Positions 32,495 through 44,275 of a DNA stretch of 64,000 nt are shown here, piece after piece (position 1 is the first letter of the stretch; every line of letters begins with the position of its first letter). This DNA comes from Trichopria drosophilae (taxonomy: Eukaryota; Arthropoda; Insecta; Hymenoptera; Diapriidae), in assembly GCA_030407085.1 (NCBI GenBank), contig CM059583.1, forward strand, positions 81,616,001 to 81,680,000, given 5' to 3'. The translations under genes were made by a program, and so were the position numbers. The notes under the pieces were generated by a model. That model saw only the letters and a list, made by a program, of their open reading frames with translations, did not search any database and was not told the origin of the DNA.

Positions 32495-32686
32495 ATGAAC
32501 AGAATAAGAGACATTCTGGGTTCCCCGACAGTGCAAAAAATACAAGAACGGAACAAACGACCGCGGAAAAATCAACCAAAAACGGCGGAATCCGAGCAAT
32601 CCGTCTGGGGTGATTCAAGTTCGGAGGAACCCTTCCTCATTAACATTACGGACGCGAATGATGATGCTGAAGTTAGCATAAGATAG
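32495..32686 (+). CDS. Small hypothetical frame at edge of foldback element
   Basis: A 63-codon frame reading MNRIRDILGSPTVQKIQERN, then a basic stretch and an acidic-serine stretch (SVWGDSSSEEPFLINITDAN) ending in DDAEVSIR. The composition (basic then acidic, no simple repeats) looks more protein-like than most frames here, but I recognise no family. Its last codons (GATGATGCTGAAGTTAGC) are repeated in inverse orientation at about 40,595-40,612, so the end lies within the terminal repeat of the foldback element. It could be an exon or part of a transposon. Confidence 0.25.
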   Translation: MNRIRDILGSPTVQKIQERNKRPRKNQPKTAESEQSVWGDSSSEEPFLINITDANDDAEVSIR

Positions 32687-32899
32687 CCAGCATAAGATTC
32701 GAAAAAGCAGTGATTCTCAGCTTACAATAATTTCACGTATTATTAATAAATTATCGCATGGATCAATCTGAAATTTGCGCAGAAGCATCTTGGAGGTTTC
32801 AGAAATATGTTCCAAATGTTAATAAAAATATAAAAAGCTGGCAAGACTGCTTAAATAATTTAATAAACAATTAAGATAAAAACACGAAATGCGATAATA

Positions 32900-33515
32900 C
32901 AAATTCGCGTCCGGGACTAAAATTACTACAGGGGCTTCTTCTTGTACTTAGAATCACGTTCCTAGTCGCAGAAAAAATTAACAAAAATCGGGGCATTGTT
33001 TAAACAATTTATTAAGTCACATATAAACTATTTGCGCTAAAATGGCTTATTGCGCACGTCCAAATTCGCGTCCGGGGCTCAAATTTCTACAGGAGCTTCT
33101 TCTTATGCCTAGAATCAGGTTCCCAATTCCAAAAAAAATTAACAAAAATCGGGGCATTGTTTAAACAAGTTATTAAGTCACATATAAATTATTTGCGCTA
33201 AAATGGCTTATTTCGCCCGTCCAAATTCGCGTTCGGGTCTAAAATTTCTACAGGAGCTTCCTCTTATACCTAGAATCACATTCCGAGTCCCAAAAAAAAT
33301 TAACAAAAATCGGGGATTGTTTAAACAATTTATTAAGTTACATATAAACTATTTGCGCTAAAATGGCCTATTGCGCCCGTCCACATTCGCGTCCCAGGCT
33401 AACATTTCTACAGGAGCTTCTTCTTATACCTAGAATCACGTTCCGAGGCCCAAAAAAATTAACAAAAATCGGGGCATTGTTTAAACAATTTCTTAAGAGA
33501 CATATAAACTATTTG
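32900..33515 (+). repeat. Left array of the 160-bp unit
   Basis: About four direct units, each with AAATTCGCGTCCGGG, CTACAGGAGCTTCTTCTTAT, AAAAATCGGGGCATTG, the palindrome TTGTTTAAACAA, and GCGCTAAAATGGC. Units differ by point changes. Confidence 0.92.
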
Positions 33516-33519
33516 CTGT

Positions 33520-34310
33520 AGAAATTTTAGCCCCGGACGCGAATTTGGACGGGCGCAATAAGCCATTTTAGCGCAACTAGTTTATATGTCACTTAATAAA
33601 TTGTTTAAACAATGCCCCGAGTTTTGTTAATTTTTGTTGGGATTGGAAACCTGATTCTAGGTATAAGAAGAAGCTCCTGTGGAAATTTGAGCCCCGAACG
33701 CGAATTTGGACGGGCGCGATAAGCCATTTCAGCGCAAATAGTTTATATGTGACTTAATAAATTGTTTAAACAATACCCCGATTTTTGTTAATTTTTTTTG
33801 GGAAGGGAACGTCATTCTCGGCATAAGAAGAAACACCTGTAGAAATTTTAGCCCCGGACGCGAATGTGGACGGGTGCAATAGGCCATTTTAGCGCAAACA
33901 GTTTATATGTCACTTGAAAAATTGTTTAAACAATGCCCCAATTATTTTTAATTTTTTTTGGGACTCGGAATGTGATTCTAGGTATAAGAGGAAGCTCCTG
34001 TACAAATTTTAGCGACGGACACGAATTTGGACAGGCGTAATAGGCCATTTTAGCGTAAATAGTTTATATGTGACTTAATAAATTGTTTAAACAATGCCCC
34101 GATTTTTGTTAATTTTTTTTGGGACTGGGTATCTGATTCTAGGTATAAGAAGAAGCTCCTGTAGAAATTTGAGCCCCGGACGCGAATTTAGACGGGCGCA
34201 ATAAGCCATTTTAGCGCAAATAGTTTATATGTGACTTAATAAATTGTTTAAACAATGCCCCGATTTTTGTTAATTTTTTTTAGGACTCGGAATCTGACTC
34301 TAGGTATAAG
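33520..34310 (-). repeat. Right array of the 160-bp unit, first part
   Basis: About five units in inverse orientation to the left array, with unit starts near 33,538, 33,698, 33,858, 34,018 and 34,178. It breaks at GGTATAAG where the hAT inserted and resumes at 39,911. Confidence 0.92.
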
Positions 34311-35029
34311 CAGGGCCGTCTTTATTAGTACGGGGGCCCCTGGGCCAGATCAGGGTGAGGGGCCCTTTGCCGTAGCGATGCTATTGTGTGTGTGTGAGTG
34401 TGTGCGTGCACTGAAAAAACTATGGTAGGATGCGGCCACCACACTTAGCCGAAATGTCGTTCAGACAGCGTGGCCTATTGCGACGTACACCCTGGTCAGT
34501 AATAGCCACCACCGTTCAGCCGTGGAGGCCAAATCACACCACCGTGGTAGGTACCTTCCACCATACTGGTAAGCCGTTGCAATCAAATTTTTGTGTCAGC
34601 TGTCACTGGCTATAGTTCTTTCAGTGTGCGTGCGAGAAATCAGCGAATTAGATTAAGGTAATTTGTGAAAGAATGGAATAGCTCGAGGAATCTTATTCAA
34701 CACTCAAGTAAATATCACCGACCATCAATTATAATTTATATTTTTTACAATATTACGGGAAAAAACGTTGAACTCCATGTTGAAAACATAAAATTAAAAG
34801 AAAACAAGGAAACAACGCAATACAAAATAATATATAGATAATATACTCTTACTGTAATCATTGGCCAATGTAACAAAAAGAAAAAAGAATTTTATCTTTA
34901 GATTTTTTTTCGTCAATATTTACGATAATTACTTCGACCCAGACCGTAGGTCGATAGAAGTATTGAATTTGGTCACTCGGCCAAATAAAGTTACCCTATA
35001 GTTTTTCATCAAATGTCGACGTTTCAGGT

Positions 35030-35660
35030 CCTATAGACCCCAAAAATGCAATCAAAAAATTTGCGTCCGTGATTTTGTACGTACGTATGTAACGCTTTTT
35101 TGTGTCACCGATAACTCGCCAACGGAACGGTGGATTAAAAATGTAGACCTATTTATCGATTTGTCATGACCTAACTTAGAACTGATTAGTTTTTGGAGTC
35201 AGCCCAAAGTAGATAAAGGGGTAATCGTATTAAAAAACACGAATAAATCGCACTTTTTCATAGTTTTTGGCATTTATTTTTTAAAAATACAAGTTATATA
35301 CAAAAATGGCTCAAATAAAAAAGATAGAGCATTCAATTCTCTACAAAAAAGCTTAGATGCATTTTCACCGTAAAATCAACAGAAATTCCGTAAAAGACGG
35401 ATGAACGTGATAATAATCGGCTATGCAGTTTTTTGTTTGCGCCATAACTCGCGAACAAAAAGACGGATTAAAACGGTGGACGTATATTTCGATTTGGCGG
35501 GATCTAACTATGTGCTGATTAGTTTTTGGAGCCGATACATAGTAAATTATGAGGAGATTGATTAAAAAAACATAAAGAAATCACGTTTTTTGCATTTTCT
35601 TTTTGAAAATACATATTGCACGGAAAGACGTTTCAAATAGAAAAGATAGAGCATCAAATT
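35030..35660 (+). repeat. Two imperfect direct repeats of about 300 bp
   Basis: Units begin near 35,060 and 35,380 and share AACTCGC, CTGATTAGTTTTTGGAG, GCATTT and GATAGAGCAT. They are inside the hAT, downstream of the transposase, and have no coding sense. Confidence 0.7.
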
Positions 35661-36352
35661 CTTTATAAGAAAGGTCGGATGAATTTTTTTCATAAAGTCA
35701 ACGTTCATGCCTTAAATGGCGAATGAATATGAAAATAATCGACTTGACGTATGTCCTGCTTGACGTATATAGCTTGATTTAACATTGTATTTGGAGACAT
35801 TAGTATAGAGACAATTATAATTACGTCGACACTGAAACAAATTTTATTTATTGATATTTCGGATGACCTGTGGTGGGGGTCGAAGTTTTGAAAATGACCG
35901 TTTTCAGTTTTTAGACTTTTCAGGAACACTAAGCCTATTTTCTCCCCAACTCCCCTTCTTTCTTGGCAAGGTTACATATTATGAAATGTTCTCATAAGCG
36001 CCACTCTTTTTTCCAGGAACTGCGTTTCGAACAATTGTAGGCACTCGGGTCGGAGGCACCCTAGTTTGCAGTTACAAATATATACCGGCATATTATTGAC
36101 TGCATTAACTCTGAAACTGCTCTCTGCGTTAAACAGGGTTGAGACTGCCATTACTTTTGTGAGTCTATAAAGCCCGCATCACAGTTTTTTTTTAATTTTT
36201 TGGTTTTTTATTTTTTTTTAATTTTTCGATTTTTATTAATTTTTTTGATTTTTGAAATTTTACTTTTTTTTTAATTTTCAAATTTCATAGTTTTTTTTTT
36301 ACTTTTTAAGTCTTTATTTATTCTTGTATTTCTAATGTGTCATTATTTAAAA

Positions 36353-38927
36353 TCAAACATTTATCATTGGTTTTTTCCTCGATTTCTGTTGTGCAAAATC
36401 TTCAATTATTTCATCAAACGTCAATTCTCGTAATATTTCATTTTCAATACACATCAGTGATAAGCAATTTAACCTGTCCTGGAGCATTGTACTTCTGAGC
36501 TCATTTTTTATTCGATTTAATTGGGAAAATGAGCGTTCACCACTGCAATTGGTAACCATCAGAGAAAGAAAAATTCTTAGTGAGATTGCAATATTTGGAA
36601 ACGTTTCCACCATTTCATCTCCTCGCAGTTGTTTATATAATTGCGATATTGCGATCTCTCCATTTTCAAATCTCGGAACATCGGAATTTTGCAAATATTG
36701 AGCAAGATGTATGCATTCCAATTCGAGTTCGTTTGCATTGATGTCATTGTAATAAAATTCTGCTAATTTTTTACATCCCGTGGACAAATCAATTGAATTA
36801 ATCGTTTTCAAATGAATAAAAAATCCAAATTTTTTTATTGATTTCATTGTATAAGTGACAACGTTTCTTTAATTGTGTAATTAACATATCAATTATTGGT
36901 AGATAAACTTCCACTTTGAATTTCTCTTTTCCAGTAAGCCTCACATTTTCGGATAATTCGTCGAAAAACGTAACACGTGAGCTTCGAATTTTTACACGCT
37001 GAGATAAATCTTTGTATTCGGTGTGTGGAAACTTCTCTTTCGCTACAGATTCAAAGTGATCAAATTCATTCCTCAGACTGCCAATAAAATCAACAAGAGA
37101 TGACAGCAGCTTTACCGCAATATCCATTGATAAAGTCTCTTTTTGAAGGGTAATATTTGTCTTATTAATTCTTGATAATATGCTGCTCCACATGTCAGTT
37201 AAAATAATAATATCTAGTTTATTCATTTTTTTACATAGGCTATGAGCTTCATTTCTAGTCACTCCAGGTTGATTCTGATCTTCAGAAAGGATGACTAAAG
37301 CTTCCAAAATTTGATTGTAACCTTTCTGTAAAGCGCTAACGGCGTCAACACGAGCTGACCATCGGGTTTCAGAAAGGGATTTAAGAACTTTATTCGTGCC
37401 TAAACATTGTTTCATGACTTGCCAGCGATTTGTCGACAATGAGAAAAAGTTATATAATTTTTGGATAAACCCAAAGAAATCTACTGCTTCAAGAACACAT
37501 CCTGCAGCATGAACCCCTACCAAATTCAAAGAATGTCCGCCACATGGCACGAATATGGCAAATTCACATTTCTCTTTAATTCGTGCTTGTAAACCTGAGT
37601 ATTGTCCTGCCATATTCGACGCGTTATCGTAACTCTGCCCACGGCAATCTTTTAAAGGAATCTCATACTTATCCAAAAATGTCAAGACTGTTTGTGCTAA
37701 ATACTCGGATTTGTGCTCTTTAATAGGAATGAACTCTAAAAACCTTTCAATCGGATTTCCATCTTGTACATATCGAACAATAAATGTCATTTGGTCCACA
37801 TGGGAATAATCAGAAGTAGAATCAACACTAATTGAGTAGTATTTAGCAAGTTTCAATTCATCCAGAATTTTATTTAGAACTTGTTTTCCCATAATATTGA
37901 TAAACTCATTGCAAATATTAGCTGATAAGTATGATGGAGTTCCTTTTCCTGCATTTCCATATTTTTTTATATGTTCGGAAAGAAAGGGATCGAATTGGCT
38001 CAGTAACTCCAAACATCCTAAATAGTTTCCGTTGCTTTGTGAACCAATCATTTGATTCTCACTACGAAATGCAAGACCTCTAGAAGCTAATAATTTGATT
38101 ACAGCAACGATTCTTTTTAAAACATCCTTCCAATAAGCGACTTCTGAATTATACTGATCATGTAAACCACTGTCCACATTACCAACATTTCTGCTTCTTA
38201 TAATATAAGCCATTGTCGATTGCCTGTGCGTTAAAGAATTTTCGTGATTCAATATAAGATTTTGGATATGTTTCCAATCATCACATCCATTCGATGAACT
38301 AAAACTGGTATCTATACTGGCGAAGAGACGGCATGAAAAACAATATACGACCTTTTTTGAAGGAGAATACAACAGCCATTTTCTATTAGCTTTCTCGCCG
38401 TTTTGTAGAGTGCGAACAAAAGCTGATTTATTCAAGTTTCTTGCTTTTATCTTGCCATTTGCTTCGCTGTAATTTCGGACAGACTCCGAAAAGTCACAAT
38501 CTTTATTTTGAAAAAATAGCGACCCTTTTCTTATGCAAATTGAACGCAATTCTTCCGTAATTTCAGCGGCCCAGTGACCAGGATCAGACGATATTTCATT
38601 TACTGATGATTGGGTTTGACAAGGTTTTAACTCAGTGAAATCAGATAAATCAGCAGTCGTTGTCCCGATATCTTTATTTGCGTTGTCTTTTTCGACAGGT
38701 GGAACTTGCGATGAAATGTTTAAAATTAGATCTTGGGATTTTTCTAAATTTTCAACAAATTGCAATGAATTTGGAGCTTCCTCGGGGTCTACAGGGCCTA
38801 CAGGTCCATTTACAACTGCATCAGGTATGAAAAAGGAGGTTAATTTTGGAACCTTTTCAAGGAATTGCTTCTGCCTAACGGCTTTTTTTCTTTTCAGTGA
38901 ACCACTGGGATACGAACGTTGTGACAT
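36353..38927 (-). CDS. hAT transposase, ZMYM1/DUF4371 type, one frameshift
   Basis: The start ATG at 38,927 gives MSQRSYPSGSLKRKK. About residues 130-250 hold a TTF-type zinc finger (SFVRTLQNGEKANRKW, VVYCFSCRLF, then DDWKHIQNLILNHENSLTH). Residues 280-520 are the DUF4371 RNase-H-like core with AKYYSISVDSTSDYSHVDQM, DCRGQSYDNASNMAGQYSG, CGGHSLNLVGVHAAGC and ETRWSARVDAV; the aspartates in SVDST and YDNASN are the expected catalytic ones. The C-terminal hAT dimerisation domain (LMVTNCSGERSFSQLNRIKN) is in a second frame from about 36,840. The break is a probable one-base indel in a T run at 36,829-36,835, after LYNEINKK. Total length about 860 residues, normal for the family. Apart from this shift the protein looks complete, so the copy is recent. 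Confidence 0.9.
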
Positions 38928-39329
38928 AATTAGTTTAATATCTTTAGTAAAAACGTTAAATATATAGGAATTATACTAAAAGCAGACCAACTCCTTATAT
39001 ACTAAATATAAATCCATTTCTATCACGAGAACGAGAAGGCCTCGATAACACCCAGCGGCGACTTTTGTAACTACTCTCTTCGTGAATAGACGTCGACCGG
39101 CGTTCGTCAGCCGGCGGAAAACGCAACTTCCGAAGGCTCCCCTGCACGGAAAGAAGTCGTCACATATACGCTCAGGGCAGCGCGTGCGTAGTCTTCGCGT
39201 TTGCCACGATACGCTTTGTCTCTCGATCCAGAGTGAGCATCAGGTTTTCAAGTGCACACTAGCATCAAGAGTCTTATAAATATGCTGAACTCTTTTCAAT
39301 TTCTTGACATGGCGATTAATAAAGAACCT

Positions 39330-39680
39330 CGAGTCGGGGCGGGCATGAACAAGAATTTCGAAAATTTGAAATTTTCAAAATTTTTAAAATCTGCTGGCAT
39401 GTATGTATTAGTCGGCTCGAGATCATCCCCCCTATCCGTACACCCCCCAAAATTTTGTCAGATTGCGCGTATCTCTCACCGTTTTCGAGATATTCAAGAA
39501 TTTTGGAAATTCAAAATTTTAAATTTCAACTTTTCAAAATTTTTAAAATCTGCCGTCATGTACGTATTACCCGGCTCGGGGACATCTGCCACGGTCGGCG
39601 TCCTCCAAAATTCATCAGATTTCGCGTATCTCTCGCCTCTTTTGAATTTCCAAAATTCCGGTCGTTCGAGCGCTCGTCGA
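39330..39680 (+). repeat. Two imperfect direct repeats of about 175 bp
   Basis: Both contain ATTTTTAAAATCTGC, then CATGTA(T/C)GTATTA, and later CAGATT(G/T)CGCGTATCTCTC. Located between the transposase start and the right end of the hAT. Confidence 0.8.
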
Positions 39681-39910
39681 GTTTTATGATCTGGCCCCTC
39701 AATTAATGTATTTGAAAACTAATAACTTTTTATTTCAGGTACAATAAATAAATTATTCAATTAAAAAAAGTATAGATATATCATTATACTAATTATTTTA
39801 ATTATATAAATGTATTTTGCAATTTTAATTTCTTCGCTGTACGATTTTTTTATTTTCTTGATAGCATTTCACTGCGGGGGCCCTTGGGCCCATGCCTATA
39901 GACGGCTCTG

Positions 39911-40550
39911 GGTATAAGAAGAAGGTCTTGTAGAAATTTAAGCCCCGGACCCGAATTTAGACGGGCGCAATAAGCCATTTTAGCGCAAACAGTTTACATG
40001 TGACTTAATAAATTGTTTAAACAATGCCCCGATTTAAAAAATTTTTTTTTGGACTCGGAATGTGATTCTAGGTATAAGAGGAAGCTCCTGTACAAATTTT
40101 AGCCCCGGACGCGAAATTGGACGGGCGCAATAAGCCATTCTAGCGCAAATAGTTTATATGTGACTTAATAAATTGTTTAAACAATGCCCCGATTTTTGTT
40201 AATTTTTTTTTGGGATTGGGAACCTGATTCTAGGTATAAGAAGAAGCTCCTGTAGAAATTTAAGCCCCGTACGCGAATTTGGACGGGCGCAATAGGCCAT
40301 TTTAGCGCAAATTGTTTATATGACACGTAATAAATTGTTGAAACAATGCCCCGATTTTTGTCAATTTTTTTTGGGACTAGGAACGTCATTTTAGGTATAA
40401 GAACAAGCTCCTGTAGAAATTTGAGCCCCGGACGCGAATGTGGACGGGCGCAATAGGCCATTTTAGCGCAAACAGTTTATATGTCACTTGATAAATTGTT
40501 TAAACAATGCCCCGATTTTTGTTAATTTTTTTTGGGACTCGGAATCTGAT
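39911..40550 (-). repeat. Right array of the 160-bp unit, second part
   Basis: Continuation of the inverse array beyond the hAT: about four units up to the terminal repeat of the foldback element. The minus frame 40,177-40,461 repeats within itself because of the unit. Confidence 0.92.
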
Positions 40551-40619
40551 AGTTTATTAATAATACGTGAAATTATTGTAAGTTGAGAATCACTGCTAAC
40601 TTCAGCATCATACGCGAAT

Positions 40620-40861
40620 GACGTCATCGCCGGCGTACCAGAGTTTTACGGTGGTAGGGAAACATATCCTTGTTTTGCCCTGATGCCGAGCTGCGCTAGC
40701 ACAACTTACGGAAGGTAGTCGGTCGTTATTCAAATTATTATCAAGAAGAAAAATTCAAGGAAAGGCTGATGGATTCGCGAGACACATCGATTTGTACGAC
40801 ACTATCGAAACACACCTCAATGCCATAGATAAAACTTACAGGGGATAAGGAAAGACCTACC
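40620..40861. other. No recognisable gene between two elements
   Basis: About 240 bases of non-repetitive sequence; nothing coding seen. Confidence 0.5.
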
Positions 40862-40863
40862 TA

Positions 40864-42530
40864 CACTCGCCGGCAATCACTTTTGCCATGCCAAAGACGA
40901 AATTTATTAAACTTCAATGTTTAATATCTTTGCGAAAAATTATCGTAGATTAAAAAATCGAACGGCATTTCAAAGGTTATTGCAATAGCTTTCATTTGAG
41001 AAAATCGAAAAGACGCAAAATGCAGATTTTTATCGATAAAAAACCAACAAGAAAAAATACGATATTTTTTATCTTCAGTTGATTGTTTGCCAATTTGAAA
41101 CAAATAATAGTAGGGTAATGAAACTAACATGATTTTAAAGGTATGGTTTTTACCTTTAAAATGATTGCTCGTCCATTCTTGTGCGACCTTTCTGACCGGA
41201 GTTATGACTATTTTTATAAAAAAACATGATTTTTTTTATTTTCTTATTATCTCAAAAACTAAGAGAGATAGAAAAAAAGTGTTACCTACAAAAAATACTC
41301 GTTTTTAGGTAGAAAATACCAAAATAAAGTCAAAATTTTAAAAATCAAAACAATTTTTTTCTTCATTTTTTGTAGGTAGAAATTTTTTTTTATTTCTCAT
41401 TATATGTAATATAGTTGTTTATTCCAAGTTATGTATACGAACAAAACGTTGCGTTACTTTTACAAACGTACACATCAATATTTTAATGAGAAGGAAATAT
41501 TTTTCTGCATTATTGGGCACTAGGAAATGTTTTGTAAAATTATTATATATTTGATTTATGTATTACATAACAAATTATTTCAAGAAACAACAAAAATCTT
41601 TATTTCTTAATTGTAGAATTTTTATTTTATAACGTACACAGAACACATACATATAACATAATATGTCATGTTACAATAAATTGCTCAAAATTATAATCCA
41701 TACATAGATGACACAATGTAATAACACCAACAAATTTTAACTTATAATACAGGTTATACTTTTTTTCATCGAAGTGACCACATTTGCTTCTTATCACGGC
41801 TTTGTACAAGCGTGGCATTCTTGAAACAAGCTTATTCAAAATATCGTCTTTCAAATTGTTCCATTCTTGTTGTAAGACATTCCATAAATCAGATATTGAT
41901 TTGGGACGAATTTTTCTTACTGCACGATCAAGCTCGTTTGTATAACTTTGAATAAAGAACTATGTTAACTATAACTGTATTATAAAATGAGAAATTAAAA
42001 AAAATGTCTACCTAAAAAAAATGAAAAAACAAATTTTTTGATTTTAAAAATTTTGACTTTATTTTGGTATTTTCTACCTAAAAAAAAGTATTTTTTGTAG
42101 GTAACATTTTTTTTCTATCTCTCTTAGTTTTTGAGATAATAAGAAAATTAAAAAAGTCATGTTTTTTTTATAAAAATAGTCATAACTCCGGTCAGAAAGT
42201 TCGCACAAAAATGGACGAGCGATCATTTTAAAGGTAAAAACCATACCTTTAAAACCATGTTAGTTTCATTACCCTACTATTATTCGTTTCAAATTGGCAA
42301 ACAATTAACTAAAGATAAAAAATATCGTATTTTTTCTTGTTGGTTTTTATCGATAAAAATCTGAATTTTGCGTCTTTCCGATTTTTTTCTTTGCTCAAAT
42401 GAAAGCTATTGCAATAACCTTTAAAAAGCTGTTCGATTTTTTAAGCTACGATAATTTTTCGCAAAGACATTAAACATTGAAGTTTAATAAATTTCGTCTT
42501 TGGCATGGCAAAAGTGATTGCCGGGGAGTG
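40864..42530. mobile_element. Tc1-like element with long inverted repeats (over 500 bp)
   Basis: Ends read CACTCGCCGGCAATCAC on the left and, reversed, CACTCCCCGGCAATCAC on the right, flanked by TA at 40,862-40,863 and at 42,531-42,532. The arms pair from the ends inward to about 41,420 and 41,960, including ATTTATTAAACTTCAATG, CATTTTAAAGGTA-type and GGTAGAAAATACCAAAATAA-type words. The central 500 bases carry the C-terminal remnant of a transposase on the minus strand. The element is therefore an internally deleted Tc1-like transposon rather than a pure MITE. Confidence 0.9.
41666..41950 (-). pseudogene. Tc1/IS630 transposase C-terminal remnant
   Basis: The minus strand reads RAVRKIRPKSISDLWNVLQQ, EWNNLKDDILNKLVSRMPR and LYKAVIRSKCGHFDEKKYN, ending at a stop at 41,666. 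The pattern W..l..e.......l..SMPRRlxaVIxAxGGHTxY is the end of Tc1-like transposases after the last catalytic residue. The rest of the enzyme is absent: upstream sequence turns directly into the right inverted arm. Confidence 0.7.
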
Positions 42531-42639
42531 TACGTATGTATCGAAATTTTCGACTCTTTTAGAGACTAGAAATAAGACCACCGAAGATTTCGGTACGCGG
42601 GTTATATATGTTTATATAGATGCACTCGCCGCGACCGCT

Positions 42640-44085
42640 GCATCAAGAGAATTAACGACTGAATGAAAAAATACATTGACAGCGTTAATAAATAAAAAAG
42701 CTTTAGAGCAATTTATAGCGAGATTAAAGGCGCCGATAGAATTTAGGGTGCCGGTCGAACGACCGAGAACTTTGCAGGAGGCAACTGAACGCACAATTCG
42801 ATTAGAAAGCATGCATCGGAATACAGACGAATGGACAGCCCTCCGCACACAGACGAACGACAGAGCAGAGCCCCCAGTTTTTGCGCGAGTAGTAAATGCC
42901 GAGGATGATTATTTCGAAACTTCGCGGTACGATATGATGGAACGCGTGTGCACCTATTGCGATTTATTCGAACACAGAGAGGAGACGTGCCAAACTCGAG
43001 GATATAATGATATAATGTAGCTGCTGTAAATGGATCGGTCATACAGCAGATCGACATTAAATAGCGTTAATAAGCAAAATCAACGATGTTTACCTTTTTC
43101 AGCGCGAGAGTACGGCGGGAATCCGCAAAATTTTAACAGACACCCAGGTTAGTCAAACCGAAATATGGGAAATTTTAATACGAATATGGGAAACTAAAAC
43201 TCGAACAGAAATCCGCAACATTTCGACAGGAAGTTGGGAAATCATAACGGAAATCGGAAAACTTAGAACTACAATCCACCACGGAATTATAACGGTCTTA
43301 ACCGAAATGGAACAGGGCTGGGGGAAACTTTCACCAACCCACGCAAAATTTTGCACAAATAAATCACGGGAAAACCCCGGACAATCAAATGAGCATACAC
43401 AAGGTGAACCATACATATGGTCAGAATAAACAAGGACCTCAAAAACATTTAAACTCCAAGGACACTCTAAACGAGACTGCGAGATCGAGTGAGCCTCAGA
43501 AGCAGTCGCCCCCATCACATTAGATGAGACTGTTCAAATTAGCGGGGCCAAAATCCGCTATGGGGATGCTGGATTCTGAAGGCGCCCAAAGTTAGAAATT
43601 TCGAGTAAGGATCTATATTAACACCCACGGTATGTTCTTCGGAAATAAATATTATTAAACTCAAAATTACGTCAGGATATATATCCAGGTATTACAACAA
43701 AATATCAATTAAGCGGTATAGGAGAGGGAATTATTTATACATATGGGAGGGCGAAAATCGAATTTCAGAGATTAATGATCGTCGCACAAATCGAATTAGA
43801 CGATTTTCCGATACCCGAGTACGGAATAGTCGGTAACCCATTCCTGCGAAAGCATGGTGTAAGTATAGATTATAAGAATGACGTCTTTCGAATAGAGGGA
43901 TCAATGTTCCCATTCGCCGGAGCTTCCTGGGCGGAAATCCCTCCGCGAAACCGAAAAGTGATTCGCGTACACATTAGTAATGATTTAAAAATCGGAATTC
44001 TACCGAAAATTAATACGATCGAGGGCGTTCACCTAGGGAATGCGTTAGTACAAAATAACGACGATTATGTGGATATGTGTCATCG
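42640..44085 (+). pseudogene. Ty3/gypsy gag and post-protease region
   Basis: The plus-strand frame 42,676-43,020 reads KALEQFIARLKAPIEFRVP, RPRTLQEATERTIRLE and CTYCDLFEHREETC, a gag end with a single degenerate zinc knuckle. 43,775-44,080 reads QIELDDFPIPEYGIVGNPFL, FRIEGSMFPF, IPPRNRKVIRVHIS and GVHLGNALVQNNDD, the stretch between protease and RT in this gypsy lineage. Between them lies glutamine/asparagine-rich low-complexity sequence with stops. The active-site part of the protease (near 43,550-43,770) is too decayed to identify. The element continues at 49,080 and again at 54,436 after removal of nested insertions. Confidence 0.75.
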
Positions 44086-44139
44086 CCGCAAACACCTCAG
44101 ATCATACGGTAAAATTAAAAATTACAGCGACAGCACTGT

Positions 44140-44275
44140 AAGCATGCGATATTTACGGTCGGACTGTAAAACAGCTTAGTGATGTGTCTCTCCTTTTGCT
44201 TATACATATTTAGTTAGTAAGTAAATTCTCCGATGTATATAGTGCATTCCTGATATAAGCAATAAAGTCGATTTT
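44140..44275 (+). mobile_element. LINE 3' end fragment
   Basis: GGTCGGACTGTAAAACAGC and a T-rich end after AATAAAG. The core word CTGTAAAACAGC is shared with 30,572-30,685. It marks the left edge of the insertions in the gypsy element; junction with gypsy near 44,085-44,140. Confidence 0.5.

Larger units (their letters stand above)
34311..39910 (-). mobile_element. ZMYM1-like hAT transposon, 5.6 kb, 8-bp target duplication
   Basis: Starts CAGGGCCGTCTTTA and ends, reversed, CAGAGCCGTCTATA. It is flanked by GGTATAAG at 34,303-34,310 and at 39,911-39,918, an exact 8-bp duplication as expected for hAT. The 160-bp repeat reads across if the element is removed. It contains a transposase on the minus strand (36,353-38,927), about 2 kb of non-coding sequence downstream and about 0.98 kb upstream. 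The ends and duplication show a relatively young insertion. Confidence 0.92.
32660..40615. mobile_element. Foldback-like element with arms of tandem 160-bp repeats
   Basis: The outer ends are inverse copies: GATGCTGAAGTTAGC and CAGTGATTCTCAGCTTAC plus AATTTCACGTATTATTAATA on the left (32,660-32,755) against their complements on the right (40,550-40,612). Inside each end runs an array of the same roughly 160-bp unit in opposite orientation. The left array has about four units (32,900-33,515), the right about nine, interrupted by a 5.6 kb hAT at 34,311-39,910. Without that insertion the element is about 2.35 kb. This is the anatomy of foldback transposons, whose long terminal arms are tandem repeats. 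No transposase of its own is visible. Confidence 0.75.

Noticed and set aside
40177..40461. Protein with internal repeat (SRPGLKFLQEL type)
   Set aside because: It is a translation of the 160-bp repeat array.
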